DNA of 64,000 nucleotides, from NCBI GenBank assembly GCA_902825215.1, contig LR782234.1, positions 5,721,001 through 5,785,000 of the forward strand. Reading direction: 5' to 3'. Under the pieces are notes generated by a model. That model saw only the letters and a program-made list of their open reading frames with translations, did no database searches and was not told the DNA's origin. Origin of the DNA: Pseudomonas fluorescens. GTDB lineage: Bacteria; Pseudomonadota; Gammaproteobacteria; Pseudomonadales; Pseudomonadaceae. This document shows positions 53,115 to 61,375 of the stretch, piece by piece (within the stretch, counting starts at the first letter, position 1; each line of letters begins with the position of its first letter). A program made the translations under genes and the position numbers.

Positions 53115-54884
53115 ATGCACTCCTTGAGCAAAATACACATCAAGAACTTCCGCTCGTGCAAGCAAGTTTTTTTGCCTCTGGGTGATTTCACACCACTGGT
53201 CGGTCAAAACAACGCGGGGAAATCCACCGTCCTCGACGCGATTAGGTTGGTACTAGCACCAAAGGCATTTGCGAAAACAGACGCGAATGACCCCGACCAA
53301 CCAATCATCATCAGCGCCTGCGTGTCCGGGATTACAGACGAGCTGATTGCACAAATCCCTGAAGCCAAACATCAAGCCGCGATTACCCCCTACTGCATCA
53401 ACGGTGACCTTTGGATAAGGATTTCTGCTTCAGGCTCGACCAAACCGACCACGGAGGTCTGGGGAAATGCCGATTTAGATGAGCAAGGCCTTCCTACTTC
53501 CTGGCGCTCCTATCCGACGGGACTGCCTCAAGCCATTTCGGCATTGTTACCCGAAGCGTTGCACATCCGCGCCATGGATGATGTCCAGGAGGACTTAGGC
53601 AAAGGCAAAGCTGGCAGCACAATTCGCGGGCTGCTGGATGAAATCATGGCACCCATCCTCACTGCCCACAAAGAGGTTCAAGATGCACTCACAGCGGTGA
53701 GGAATATACTAGGAGCGGACGGTGAGAACCGATCCCCACTACTGACTGAGTTCGACACCAGCGCCACCAATGCCCTCTCAAGCTTTTTCCCTGGTCTGTT
53801 GTTAAACCTGGACGTGCCGTCAATCGACGTTAAGGAGTTTTTCAAGAGCGGTGATCTGAACGTGACCGATGAGATATCTGGTCAAACCAGACGTTTCGAC
53901 ACCTTAGGTAGCGGTGCGCAGCGTGCGATACAAATGGCCTTAATCCGGCTTCTGGCGGATATCCGTAAAACCCGCGATCAAGACCTTGCCCGTCGCCTCC
54001 TGCTGATCGACGAACCCGAGATTTTCCTCCACCCTCAAGGTGTAAGAGGCCTTAGGGAAGCACTTCATGTGCTTTCAAAATCCGGCTACCAGGTCGTATT
54101 CACGACCCATTCACCATTGATGGTGAGCAGGGACAACGCACCTGAAACGGTCATCGTGCGCAGATCACGGGAGAATGGTTCCGAGGTTCGCATTCCAATG
54201 GGAGCGGCAGTTGCGCGAGCAATAGCAGAGGCACAAGCCCAATCTCGAACCCTTTTCGAGCTCGGAAATATTGCCGAAATCTATTTCGCAGAAAAAGTAA
54301 TTCTCTGCGAGGGCAAAACCGATCAGAGGTTACTACCACTCATCTACGAAAAGCTCTACGGCGTCAGGCCTGAGCTCGAACGGATCTGCTTTGTTGCTCT
54401 CGGTAGCTGTACTTCGATTCCCAAAGGTTTTTCTGTCCTGACAGCTATGGGTATCAAATGCGGTGTGATCGCTGACTTAGATTTCGCATTCACTCATGCC
54501 AGGGGGCCATGGCTGCCGAAGGAATGCGAAGAGATGGATAAGGTCAGATCTGTGCTTCAAGTCGTCGGCCAAACCGAGGGCTTCCAGATCGGTGGTAACG
54601 GCATGCCTCAGAACTCCAGAAGCGGTTCAGCAGCTGACTGTTGGGCCGCCTTTGCGAGAAATGCTGACGGCCAAGCTCTCGCTAATGCTGCTCATGAAGC
54701 AATGAAAGGTTTTGCAACCTGGGTCTGGCCAATGGGGTGCATTGAGGATGCATTGAGAATTGATGAGAAGGGAGAGGCAGCCATAATCGCTCAAGAAGAC
54801 AATATCCGGAGCTGGCGACCGGAGATAATTGATCAAGAGTATCCCGTTTTCCGAAGCACCCTAGATTGGATGCGAGCTATCTAA
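53115..54884 (+). CDS. OLD-family ATPase/TOPRIM nuclease
   Basis: A 589-residue ATP-dependent endonuclease of the OLD family. The Walker A is VGQNNAGKST (about 29-38), ABC-type Walker B LLLIDEPEIFLHPQG near 295-310, and the TOPRIM domain begins ILCEGKTDQRLLP near 395 with the DxD segment IADLDFA. Relatives include P2 Old and the GajA subunit of Gabija. No UvrD-like GajB gene is beside it, so it is a solitary OLD. I use the ATG giving MHSLSKIHIKNFRS, where homology begins. Confidence 0.86.
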   Translation: MHSLSKIHIKNFRSCKQVFLPLGDFTPLVGQNNAGKSTVLDAIRLVLAPKAFAKTDANDPDQPIIISACVSGITDELIAQIPEAKHQAAITPYCINGDLWIRISASGSTKPTTEVWGNADLDEQGLPTSWRSYPTGLPQAISALLPEALHIRAMDDVQEDLGKGKAGSTIRGLLDEIMAPILTAHKEVQDALTAVRNILGADGENRSPLLTEFDTSATNALSSFFPGLLLNLDVPSIDVKEFFKSGDLNVTDEISGQTRRFDTLGSGAQRAIQMALIRLLADIRKTRDQDLARRLLLIDEPEIFLHPQGVRGLREALHVLSKSGYQVVFTTHSPLMVSRDNAPETVIVRRSRENGSEVRIPMGAAVARAIAEAQAQSRTLFELGNIAEIYFAEKVILCEGKTDQRLLPLIYEKLYGVRPELERICFVALGSCTSIPKGFSVLTAMGIKCGVIADLDFAFTHARGPWLPKECEEMDKVRSVLQVVGQTEGFQIGGNGMPQNSRSGSAADCWAAFARNADGQALANAAHEAMKGFATWVWPMGCIEDALRIDEKGEAAIIAQEDNIRSWRPEIIDQEYPVFRSTLDWMRAI

Positions 54885-55020
54885 TCCCGCACCTTGCAGT
54901 AATGCTTAGGCCTGGTGTCGTTTGGTTCGATGAGATGCTACGTGAGCACGAATGGCGCTCAGGTCTCGCAGCCACTAAGGAATGCGAAGCCTTCCTCTCG
55001 ATTGTTACACACGGGGGCTT

Positions 55021-55129
55021 GCTGCAATTATCAGCCGATTATTTGGCTGCAATTATCAGCCGATTATTTGGCTGCAATTATCAGCCGATTATTTGGCTGC
55101 AATTATCAGCCGATTATTTGGCTGCAATT
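55021..55129. repeat. 25-bp tandem repeat, four full copies plus nine bases
   Basis: Four identical copies of a 25-base unit starting GCTGCAATTATCAGCCGATT, at 55021, 55046, 55071 and 55096, then GCTGCAATT. Across each junction GGCTG can pair with CAGCC and AATTATC with GATTATTT, so the array can form serial small hairpins. There are no spacers, so it is not CRISPR. Confidence 0.95.
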
Positions 55130-55174
55130 GCAATAGCGCTATCGTCATTGTGGGCTGCATCCGCCGCTCAGCGT

Positions 55175-55236
55175 AATGTACCCAAATACGGCCATTAAGC
55201 CCAAAAATCATGATTAATGTGCCGTATTGGGGACAT
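55175..55236. promoter_or_regulatory. Imperfect inverted repeat, possible operator
   Basis: AATGTACCCAAATACGGC (55175-55192) faces GCCGTATTGGGGACATT (55221-55236 or so), separated by about 28 bases. The CCGTATT core also occurs in the dyad at 60219-60254, so one regulator might use both. Confidence 0.5.
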
Positions 55237-55277
55237 TAAATATGTATCTCAGAGCAACGTACCACCAGCGTTCGATT

Positions 55278-55814
55278 CTAGGCGGGTAGTTGACTCTCGG
55301 ATTCGCTGGCCTCATGGCGAGACCAGCGCAAGGTAGCTATCGACATGAATTGCCTAATCGCCAGCGCTCCCCGTTCATTTCTGGCTTTCGAGCCAGGCAA
55401 GGTCAATGCTACCTCTACCCTGGCACGACTCGCTTCGTACATTGCAAATGCGTTGAACTCAGAATCAAGCAGCACCAAGAGCACTGTATCGAAGGGTTGT
55501 CGTAGATCAACTGTCCCCATACGTCCCGTAATCTTTCGGGGGTTCAGAATACAGCGGCCCTTGATCTGGATTCTCGCGAAGCCATCTTCCAGCGTCTCTG
55601 TTGCGTCGTAACCTGCCTGCCTTGCAGGATGTAGTAACAGGCCGAGTCGAGTAGCAGCTTCGTACTCTGCCACCTCGCCGGTCACGCCCAGCGGCTTGCC
55701 GGTCAAGCGATAGAATCTACGCGCAAGCACCTTGGCTTCTTTCAAGATCTCTAGGATTTCATCCTGGATCAATGCAGCCTGCTGAGGTTCGTTGCCATGA
55801 CTGAGTTCAGTCAT
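55278..55814 (-). CDS. DUF6998-domain protein
   Basis: A 178-residue protein. The sequence matches the DUF6998 pattern: FYRLTGKPLGVTGEVAEYEAA, GYDATETLEDGFARIQIKGR and GSKARNERGALAIRQF. The E...D...IQIKGR arrangement recalls a compact PD-(D/E)XK nuclease-like core, which is my inference. Its start overlaps the end of the DUF3800 gene by 8 bases, so the two are translated together and probably work together. Confidence 0.75.
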   Translation of the reverse strand: MTELSHGNEPQQAALIQDEILEILKEAKVLARRFYRLTGKPLGVTGEVAEYEAATRLGLLLHPARQAGYDATETLEDGFARIQIKGRCILNPRKITGRMGTVDLRQPFDTVLLVLLDSEFNAFAMYEASRARVEVALTLPGSKARNERGALAIRQFMSIATLRWSRHEASESESQLPA

Positions 55815-56979
55815 CTGCAAACGCCTCGAGCGCAGTGAGCAGCTTGGCAAGCTCAGCCAGGTTGGCTGCCGTCACGATGTCATATTCTCCTCGACTACTC
55901 AGCCGATATACCTCTCGTGCCTTTTTGACCCGTTCCAGTAGAGGAACAACAATGCCTGACGCTCTTTCAAGAAATTCGTTAATGTCTGCCCGTGTTTGAG
56001 GGATCTTGTAGCCTTTGGCCGCGCTTGTGATGATGACGTCCGCATCCCGAAGCTTGGCAATGCCACTGGAACGAATTCTCTGGCCGTTGACCTCTCCCAG
56101 TCCGCTGTCTTTTAGATGGGCCATGATCTCCGTAGTCAGTACGTAATCCTTGGTGACGAATTCGCTTTGAAATCTTAAGAACCGCAGGATACTCAATTGC
56201 AGGCGCTCATCCTCATCAGGGTGTTCGCCAGCCCGCTCGCTAAAACGATCAGCCTGGCGGAGAGCTTCCTGGTGTACCTGGTAGTCTGCATACCCAGATT
56301 CATCCGTCGGCGGTGGCAGAAGAGACTGGTACTTGGATGGCCACTCAAGCATTCCAAGAGTCAGACTGCGTAGGATCTTTTTGTAGGCAAGAACTGCTTC
56401 TTCCGATGCTTTCTCTTCATAGATCTGAGCGACTGAGCCAGCAAAAAAATCTGCAACCTGAACCAAAACGTTGTCCTTACTGGCCATCGTCTGGAACGCA
56501 TCCTTATCGCCAAATAGGTCGTCCACGAATCGTTCTGCAACGTAGCTTTTGAGGCTCTCCTGAAATTCCTGCCCACCATGCTCGTCAACGATCATCTGGA
56601 GGTCAGGGTATGCGCGGAACAAGCGTTCATAGAGCAACCCGTTCACGTATTTTATGAACGAGGTCTTGATACGGAGGCCGCCGTCTTTGTGAATTCGGGA
56701 CTTATCAACGACGGTGAAATAGAGCTTGAAAGGCAGCTCAGCTAGCTCGTTGAGGATTCGGGCACGGCGATCTGAATCCTTCGGCTTCAGATTGCTGGAT
56801 TTGATCTCGCCTGTTTGAAAGTGACGCATGCGGAGTGCTTCAGCTTGGGCATAAGCAGCTTCCAGGTCTTTCTCTGCCACCAAAATGGAGCACACGATGA
56901 AGAAGCCCGAACTTCCTCCCTTTGACGTATCAAGGTCGGAATTTCCGGACTCATCCACGAAGGCATATGTTCTGTCCAT
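55807..56979 (-). CDS. DUF3800-domain protein with C-terminal winged-helix-like extension
   Basis: A 390-residue protein. The DUF3800 core (about 1-210) has acidic motifs of an RNase H-like fold: AFVDESGNSD at the start, MIVDEHGGQEF in the middle and VQVADFFAGS. A second part (about 250-390) reads as a DNA-binding-type helical domain (VLTTEIMAHLKDSGLGEVNG, SSGIAKLRDADVI). It is the first gene of the pair with DUF6998. DUF3800 proteins are common in mobile and defence loci, but their biochemistry is poorly known. Confidence 0.8.
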   Translation of the reverse strand: MDRTYAFVDESGNSDLDTSKGGSSGFFIVCSILVAEKDLEAAYAQAEALRMRHFQTGEIKSSNLKPKDSDRRARILNELAELPFKLYFTVVDKSRIHKDGGLRIKTSFIKYVNGLLYERLFRAYPDLQMIVDEHGGQEFQESLKSYVAERFVDDLFGDKDAFQTMASKDNVLVQVADFFAGSVAQIYEEKASEEAVLAYKKILRSLTLGMLEWPSKYQSLLPPPTDESGYADYQVHQEALRQADRFSERAGEHPDEDERLQLSILRFLRFQSEFVTKDYVLTTEIMAHLKDSGLGEVNGQRIRSSGIAKLRDADVIITSAAKGYKIPQTRADINEFLERASGIVVPLLERVKKAREVYRLSSRGEYDIVTAANLAELAKLLTALEAFADD

Positions 56980-57040
56980 GAGCTTGCTCCATCAACAACG
57001 TACTGAGCGCGGTGGGTCGCCCAATGGCAAGGTGGCGAAC

Positions 57041-57409
57041 TTAGTTCGTCGCAGTGGTAGTGCCTGGAGCGGGGCCTTCGCTGAACGTGTAATTGATTAC
57101 CACGTCATTGCGGATCAAGACGTCGAGGGTTTTCTGAGTGCCCGTAGTCGTTACCTTCATGGTGACCACGTAGCTTTGGGCGTGGGCTGAGCCATTGGTG
57201 TAGGTGTAGATCCACTTCTCGTCAGTCTCGCTGACCGCGCTCTTGGCGTAGGGCTCACCAAACAGAGACTTCAACTCAGGAGTCGTCGTTTTGCCTTTGG
57301 TGATGCTCGCTACACTGGCCGACGAAAAGTCTCGTCCTGCGGTGTAGTGGGATGTGGCGCAACCGCCGAGTGCGACACAGATCCCCATTACTGCGATGAG
57401 CTTTTTCAT
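57041..57409 (-). CDS. BamE/SmpA-like outer-membrane lipoprotein
   Basis: A 122-residue lipoprotein: signal MKKLIAVMGICVALGGC with lipobox LGGC, then a BamE-like domain (SITKGKTTTPELKSLFGEP, then KWIYTYTNGSAHAQS). Domains of this kind also occur in phage- and plasmid-encoded lipoproteins, and its presence in the island argues for that origin rather than a role in the Bam complex. Confidence 0.8.
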   Translation of the reverse strand: MKKLIAVMGICVALGGCATSHYTAGRDFSSASVASITKGKTTTPELKSLFGEPYAKSAVSETDEKWIYTYTNGSAHAQSYVVTMKVTTTGTQKTLDVLIRNDVVINYTFSEGPAPGTTTATN

Positions 57410-57923
57410 ATCCTTCCTTGATCGTAGAAAGCTCCAAATCTAGCTGGCATCGAGGCTAAAAGCCATCACCACCTTGATTACCTGCACTGGCGCTCGCCTG
57501 CAGTGCACTACACACATAAGTAAACGTGCTTTTGCCCAGGGCGAGCTTAAAATCATGGGGCAAATATACTTTCGAGTGGGGGGAATGCTCTCGGTTAGCA
57601 GCCGACTGGTCGTTCTTTCTAGAGCAGCCTGCAACGGCTACTTGCGGCCAAAAGCTATCGATTAGTTTTGTTTGCGAAACAGGGCAGTTCAATTACCAGT
57701 AGAGTTGAAAAAACTGTAAGCAACAAGCTTATAGGGTATCGAGAATACGCAGGGCAACTAAACTCTTAGGGAATGCCGTAATTATAACATTCGATATGTC
57801 GTTGTAGCGCTCAGAGAGCGCGTAGTGATTGTCAGATAAAGCGAAACCACAGGCTATGCATTCACCCCCCTAAAAGCTCCAATGACAAAAGCTACCATTA
57901 GAGTAGCTTCTGTCAGCGAAAGC
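57410..57923. other. Gap with no recognised gene
   Basis: 514 bases. The only clear feature is the hairpin at 57884-57913 serving the small gene to the right. The 15-mer CTTGCGGCCAAAAGC at about 57641-57655 also occurs at 48579-48593, within the structured gap beside the Abi-type gene. Confidence 0.5.
57884..57913 (-). terminator. Terminator of the 42-residue gene
   Basis: GACAAAAGCTAC pairs with GTAGCTTCTGTC (one mismatch), loop CATTAG; on the minus strand the stem ends in TTTTGTC, 10 bases past the stop. Confidence 0.65.
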
Positions 57924-58052
57924 CTATTTTTTTGAAGGCTTGCTAGGTTTCAAGTCGGGATTGTTTCCTTGCGTGTCTTTATTGTCACGACGACGCTTAT
58001 CAACTTCGCCGGTTGATTTAGCAATCGGTTTTGGGCCTGGTTTAAGCGCCAT
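57924..58052 (-). CDS. 42-residue basic protein
   Basis: A short, Lys/Pro/Asp-rich, probably disordered protein starting MALKPGPKPIAKSTGEVDK and ending KPSKPSKK. A strong ribosome-binding site (AAGGAGAG, 8 bases before the ATG) and a hairpin just after the stop support it as a real gene despite its size. Function unknown. Confidence 0.65.
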   Translation of the reverse strand: MALKPGPKPIAKSTGEVDKRRRDNKDTQGNNPDLKPSKPSKK

Positions 58053-58339
58053 AAGATCTCTCCTTGATTTTAATATTGATTTTGGTAATTGCAGGATCAT
58101 CCTATTGGTACTGACGGACACTTTCAATAGACATGAGATACTTGATTTTAGCTATCTGAAAAATTGAATTGGCTTTGGCGCCATCTACTGGAAATCAAAC
58201 GGCAGGCAACGTGTTGAATTTACGTTCATTGGTGCGACCTTGCAGCTAGCGCTGCACCTCCAAAATCCTTCGAGCATCGCCAGGGCGTACTGGCCTGCTA
58301 GGCACACAACACACTACCTAAGCACCCCGGCTGCGGCTT

Positions 58340-58675
58340 CTACATCGACTTAACCGATACCACTTCCACATATTTGTACTTCTTCCTAGCAGCCTTCACA
58401 GCTTCCTGCTCAGCAAGCAACGAGCTCAACGTATCAGCCTCGTGAATCAACTCGATCATTTTCCCCTCAAACTCGTTTCCAACACGTAACGTGACCCTCA
58501 GCCTGGGCGTGAATGCTTTCGCCATTTTCTTCTTGGCTGCCGGAGCGACAACCGGTTTCGCGAGCACAACTTCTTTCACAGGCTCCTGCACTTGCGGAGT
58601 AGAAACCTGCTCCTCTGGCTGAGGCGTGCCAAAAAGGGCACGACGCATTTCTTCTTCGGTTAATTCAGAGTTCAT
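58340..58675 (-). CDS. Hypothetical protein
   Basis: A 111-residue protein. The N-terminal acidic helix (MNSELTEEEMRRALFG) is followed by a Pro/Val/Glu linker and a Lys-rich C-terminal domain with VTLRVGNEFEGKMIELIHEADTL and AARKKYKYVEVVSV. Such short modular proteins are typical of integrative elements. I do not recognise the family. Confidence 0.6.
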   Translation of the reverse strand: MNSELTEEEMRRALFGTPQPEEQVSTPQVQEPVKEVVLAKPVVAPAAKKKMAKAFTPRLRVTLRVGNEFEGKMIELIHEADTLSSLLAEQEAVKAARKKYKYVEVVSVKSM

Positions 58676-58761
58676 AGGGCATCTCAAAGGGGCGGCACTT
58701 CACTGGGCAAATTCTACTAGGATTGTTGCTGACCGGCGTCCATGGGGAAACTGCTCGGACG

Positions 58762-59106
58762 TTAAATCCCCAGTTCGATTTCAATACATGAGCCTCGCAG
58801 GGCACGTGAAATCTGCGTCTTTGGTAGCAATGTGATGAGTCCATCAACCAAGCTGCTGGCGTGGCGAGCGTACAAGGTGACTGTGCCTGCAGCCCGAATT
58901 CGACCCGGTACGAAGGCACCGACTCGTTCCTGAGCAATTATCAGTATATTCAAGACTTCTTGGCTAACCTTGTCGTGGGATAGATGCTCAACGACTGGTC
59001 TGGACGGGCACGTGGCGCGGCTCCACATTTCTATGACCGCTTGGAGGAGTCCGTCTGAGCCGAGATGCTCGAGGGCCCTCTCCCATAACTCACCCTCCTG
59101 CGCCAT
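58762..59106 (-). CDS. Hypothetical protein
   Basis: A 114-residue soluble protein from MAQEGELWERALEH; an ATG seven codons earlier is an alternative. It is helical with a basic middle (VGAFVPGRIRAAG). It is divergent from the exonuclease-like gene, separated by 38 bases from the chosen start, so promoters must overlap. Family not recognised. Confidence 0.55.
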   Translation of the reverse strand: MAQEGELWERALEHLGSDGLLQAVIEMWSRATCPSRPVVEHLSHDKVSQEVLNILIIAQERVGAFVPGRIRAAGTVTLYARHASSLVDGLITLLPKTQISRALRGSCIEIELGI

Positions 59107-59144
59107 ATTCAGGCGAGCCCTAGTCATAACGGAGTTCCTGCAAC

Positions 59145-59606
59145 ATGAGGCTCTTTCTTGATTGCGAATTTACTCAGCTCTCATCTGCAGCGAAGCTGAT
59201 ATCGCTGGCACTGGTTGCTGAGAATGGTCGCGAATTCTACGTGGAATTGGTCGACACATGGCGAAAGGAAGATTGCAGCGACTTCGTCGTAGAGATCGTC
59301 CTTCCGCAGCTATGGGGCGGTGACAATGCACAACCTACCATCAGGGCAAGAACTGCACTGCTCGATTTCCTAGCCTCGTTCGACGAAGTTCTGGAGATGG
59401 TCACAGATGCTCCACAGTACGACTGGGAGCTTTTCTGCGAACTCGCATATGACGATGGTAAATGGCCAAGGAACGTCCGGAATTACCCCACTGACGCCGC
59501 CACTCTGGATGCCACAAGTGAAGGGGTTCCGCTTCCGCATCACGCTCTTCTTGACGCCCGTATCATCGCTAGCATGTTCACCGAAAGCGATCTGAACAAA
59601 GGGTGA
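59145..59606 (+). CDS. DEDD-type 3'-5' exonuclease-like protein
   Basis: A 153-residue protein with the DEDD exonuclease landmarks: LFLDCEFTQ (Asp and Glu of motif I) at residues 4-8, an acidic mid-segment where motif II falls, and HHALLDARIIA (His...Asp of motif III) near residue 135. Its size matches minimal RNase T/ORN-like folds. Possible substrates are RNA or nucleotides; in an island it could serve defence or element biology. Confidence 0.72.
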   Translation: MRLFLDCEFTQLSSAAKLISLALVAENGREFYVELVDTWRKEDCSDFVVEIVLPQLWGGDNAQPTIRARTALLDFLASFDEVLEMVTDAPQYDWELFCELAYDDGKWPRNVRNYPTDAATLDATSEGVPLPHHALLDARIIASMFTESDLNKG

Positions 59607-59696
59607 TGAAGTCCTACGGGCCCAAGGTGATCTAAAGCTGTCTTCCACAGCAATCCTTCTTGGAACATATTCAGCCTGGTGCTGGTCATTCAAAAA

Positions 59697-60176
59697 TCAA
59701 GCCTGTTCAGACTTGCTGGTCAAATACCTACGAATAGTAGTTTTAGACAGACCCAACGCTTCAGATATCTCGGTTACTGACACTCCCTCACTGTGAAGGC
59801 GATTTGCCTCTGCCGCTTTCTGCGCTGCTCCGGATCGTGCTGGTCGACCAGGAGGAAGCTTCCCTGCACTTACCAACGATTCCATCTCAATATCTACGCT
59901 GTCCTTCCTAATCCTATTTAGTTGCTTATTCAGACGCTTCAGCCCCTCCCTAAGCGGCTCGTTGGACTGTAGACACGTCGCCATGAGGATCAGTGAGGCT
60001 GGCTCAACCTCAAGCAGCGCTGCAAGACGAATGAGCACATCAATCGTGATGTTCACCTCCCCACGCTCAATCCGGCCCCAATAGGAACGGTCAATAGTGA
60101 TCAGGTTTTCTTGCGTAAGACCTTTTTTTCTACGCAGTGCTCGCACCACTACAGCTAGGGCTTCTGCGGCCTCCAT
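59697..60176 (-). CDS. XRE regulator with a second, Hin-like helix-turn-helix
   Basis: A 159-residue DNA-binding protein. Residues about 10-65 form a Cro/C1-type domain (LRRKKGLTQENLITIDRSYWGRIERG). The C-terminus (GRPARSGAAQKAAEANRLH, then GVSVTEISEALGLSKTTIRRYL) looks like the DNA-binding tail of Hin-type serine recombinases. The start was set at MEAAEALAVVVRAL. It faces a dyad at 60219-60254 that may be its operator. Confidence 0.8.
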   Translation of the reverse strand: MEAAEALAVVVRALRRKKGLTQENLITIDRSYWGRIERGEVNITIDVLIRLAALLEVEPASLILMATCLQSNEPLREGLKRLNKQLNRIRKDSVDIEMESLVSAGKLPPGRPARSGAAQKAAEANRLHSEGVSVTEISEALGLSKTTIRRYLTSKSEQA

Positions 60177-60218
60177 GACATTTCCCCACGCAAATCGAGG
60201 ATAAGGCCATATTGCGAC

Positions 60219-60254
60219 GCACCATAACACGGGCCATGATCCGTATTATGGTGC
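60219..60254. promoter_or_regulatory. Dyad between the XRE regulator and the DUF6957 gene
   Basis: GCACCATAACACGG and CCGTATTATGGTGC, 13 of 14 positions complementary with 8 bases between. It lies 43 bases upstream of the XRE regulator start and 150 bases before the divergent DUF6957 gene. Confidence 0.65.
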
Positions 60255-60403
60255 TATCAGCGTTTTTGAGGCCTGCTTTTCGATGCATATACATCCGTAA
60301 GCGGAGCTACGCACCTTGCTTGCGGGAGCCATCTGCTCGAGTGCGAGCGACAACAAGCGGGCTTGAATTGTCAATTTCCCGGTTATTAATGAAAGGAAGC
60401 CCT

Positions 60404-60796
60404 ATGGCTAGCGTCGAAGAACCCGACTTCATGAATGGGCCACGGACACCACTTGAGGGCCTGCCGAGCAGCTCTGAAGCGCGAGCGCTGGCGAACCAAC
60501 GTTTTCCCGAAAAGCCTTACTGCTTGGTTCGAGATTGGACAATATTTCGCATTGAAGTCACTCGCGACGAACTCTTCAAATGCCATGCAGCGGGCCAGCT
60601 CCCGATGATCCTGTTTGCTCACAACGTGGCCGAGGACAGCCAAGGCCGTTTCGAACGGGGCGATTGGGCTCGTTCAAGCATGTGCACCGGTTTCCACGAC
60701 GGTGTTGCATTCGAAACCAGAAACACGGTTTACGTGTTGATTGGCCCTGGTCATGAACAGCTCGCGAGCCTGAAAGACGTTTTCTCCCTCTTCTAA
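60404..60796 (+). CDS. DUF6957-type protein
   Basis: A 130-residue protein from the ATG preceded by AAAGGAAG. The sequence (PYCLVRDWTIFRIEV, DSQGRFERGDWARSS, FETRNTVYVLIGPG) fits the pattern annotated DUF6957. Function unknown. It is divergent from the XRE regulator and is followed by two more small plus-strand genes, with which it may form an operon. Confidence 0.68.
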   Translation: MASVEEPDFMNGPRTPLEGLPSSSEARALANQRFPEKPYCLVRDWTIFRIEVTRDELFKCHAAGQLPMILFAHNVAEDSQGRFERGDWARSSMCTGFHDGVAFETRNTVYVLIGPGHEQLASLKDVFSLF

Positions 60797-60838
60797 CCTG
60801 CGCTCTATATCGGAGCCCCTTCAGGCCAAGGACACACG

Positions 60839-61285
60839 ATGTTTAGAACACACGACGCCGACATGCTGGGCCTACCGGGCATGTTTGGTGAGGGTCAGTA
60901 CCAATGGCATCAGGTATCCAAAGTGCTTCGTAATCACTGGTATCACGTAACAGTTCAGGCCAATACCAAGGGCCGAATTTCAGAGGCGGTTCTGATGGTC
61001 GACAGCGAACCTCGACTTCAGCAACTCCTGGTTTCCCAAGACGCTGAGACGATCATCACACAGGTACAAGTAGTCACTCCCGCCCACATGAATGGCACGG
61101 GAGCTTGGCGCATGGAGACACTGACCAAGGTGACGCTTGGCGAAGATCAACACGAGTGTGTTGTCTGCCTGCTGGAGGTCGAGACAGGTTCCAAATATCA
61201 CAGCTCTCACCAACCTGGCTTCAGTAGTGAAGTGCTGAGCAACCTTCGTCCGATCTATCACGCGAACATGATTCGTACAGCCTGA
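60839..61285 (+). CDS. Hypothetical protein
   Basis: A 148-residue soluble protein starting MFRTHDADMLGLPGMFG. It has a mixed alpha/beta pattern, with ITQVQVVTPAHM and HECVVCLLEVETGSKYH as the strongest strands. The family is not recognised. It follows the DUF6957 gene by 42 bases. Confidence 0.6.
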   Translation: MFRTHDADMLGLPGMFGEGQYQWHQVSKVLRNHWYHVTVQANTKGRISEAVLMVDSEPRLQQLLVSQDAETIITQVQVVTPAHMNGTGAWRMETLTKVTLGEDQHECVVCLLEVETGSKYHSSHQPGFSSEVLSNLRPIYHANMIRTA

Positions 61286-61375
61286 AATTTACCAAGAATC
61301 CCGCACGATATCAGCGCAGATGTTTCCGTGTGGATTTCCTGGTAACGCCATACGGGCTGCGAAAGGAGCGCAATT

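Larger units (their letters stand above)
54885..55277. other. Repeat-bearing gap between the OLD and DUF6998 genes
   Basis: 393 bases with a 25-bp tandem array and a long imperfect inverted repeat, both listed separately. Plus-strand open frames crossing the array exist only because the repeat lacks stops in any frame; I do not call a gene. Confidence 0.65.

Noticed and set aside
53115..54884. Gabija system
   Set aside because: Only a GajA-like OLD gene is present; no adjacent UvrD-type helicase.
55021..55129. Tandem repeats considered as a CRISPR array
   Set aside because: The units abut directly with no spacers, and there are no cas genes.
54866..55198. An open frame through the 25-bp tandem array
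   Set aside because: The repeat lacks stops in all forward frames, so an open frame is expected by chance; all three frames give similar repeated peptides and none has a good start.
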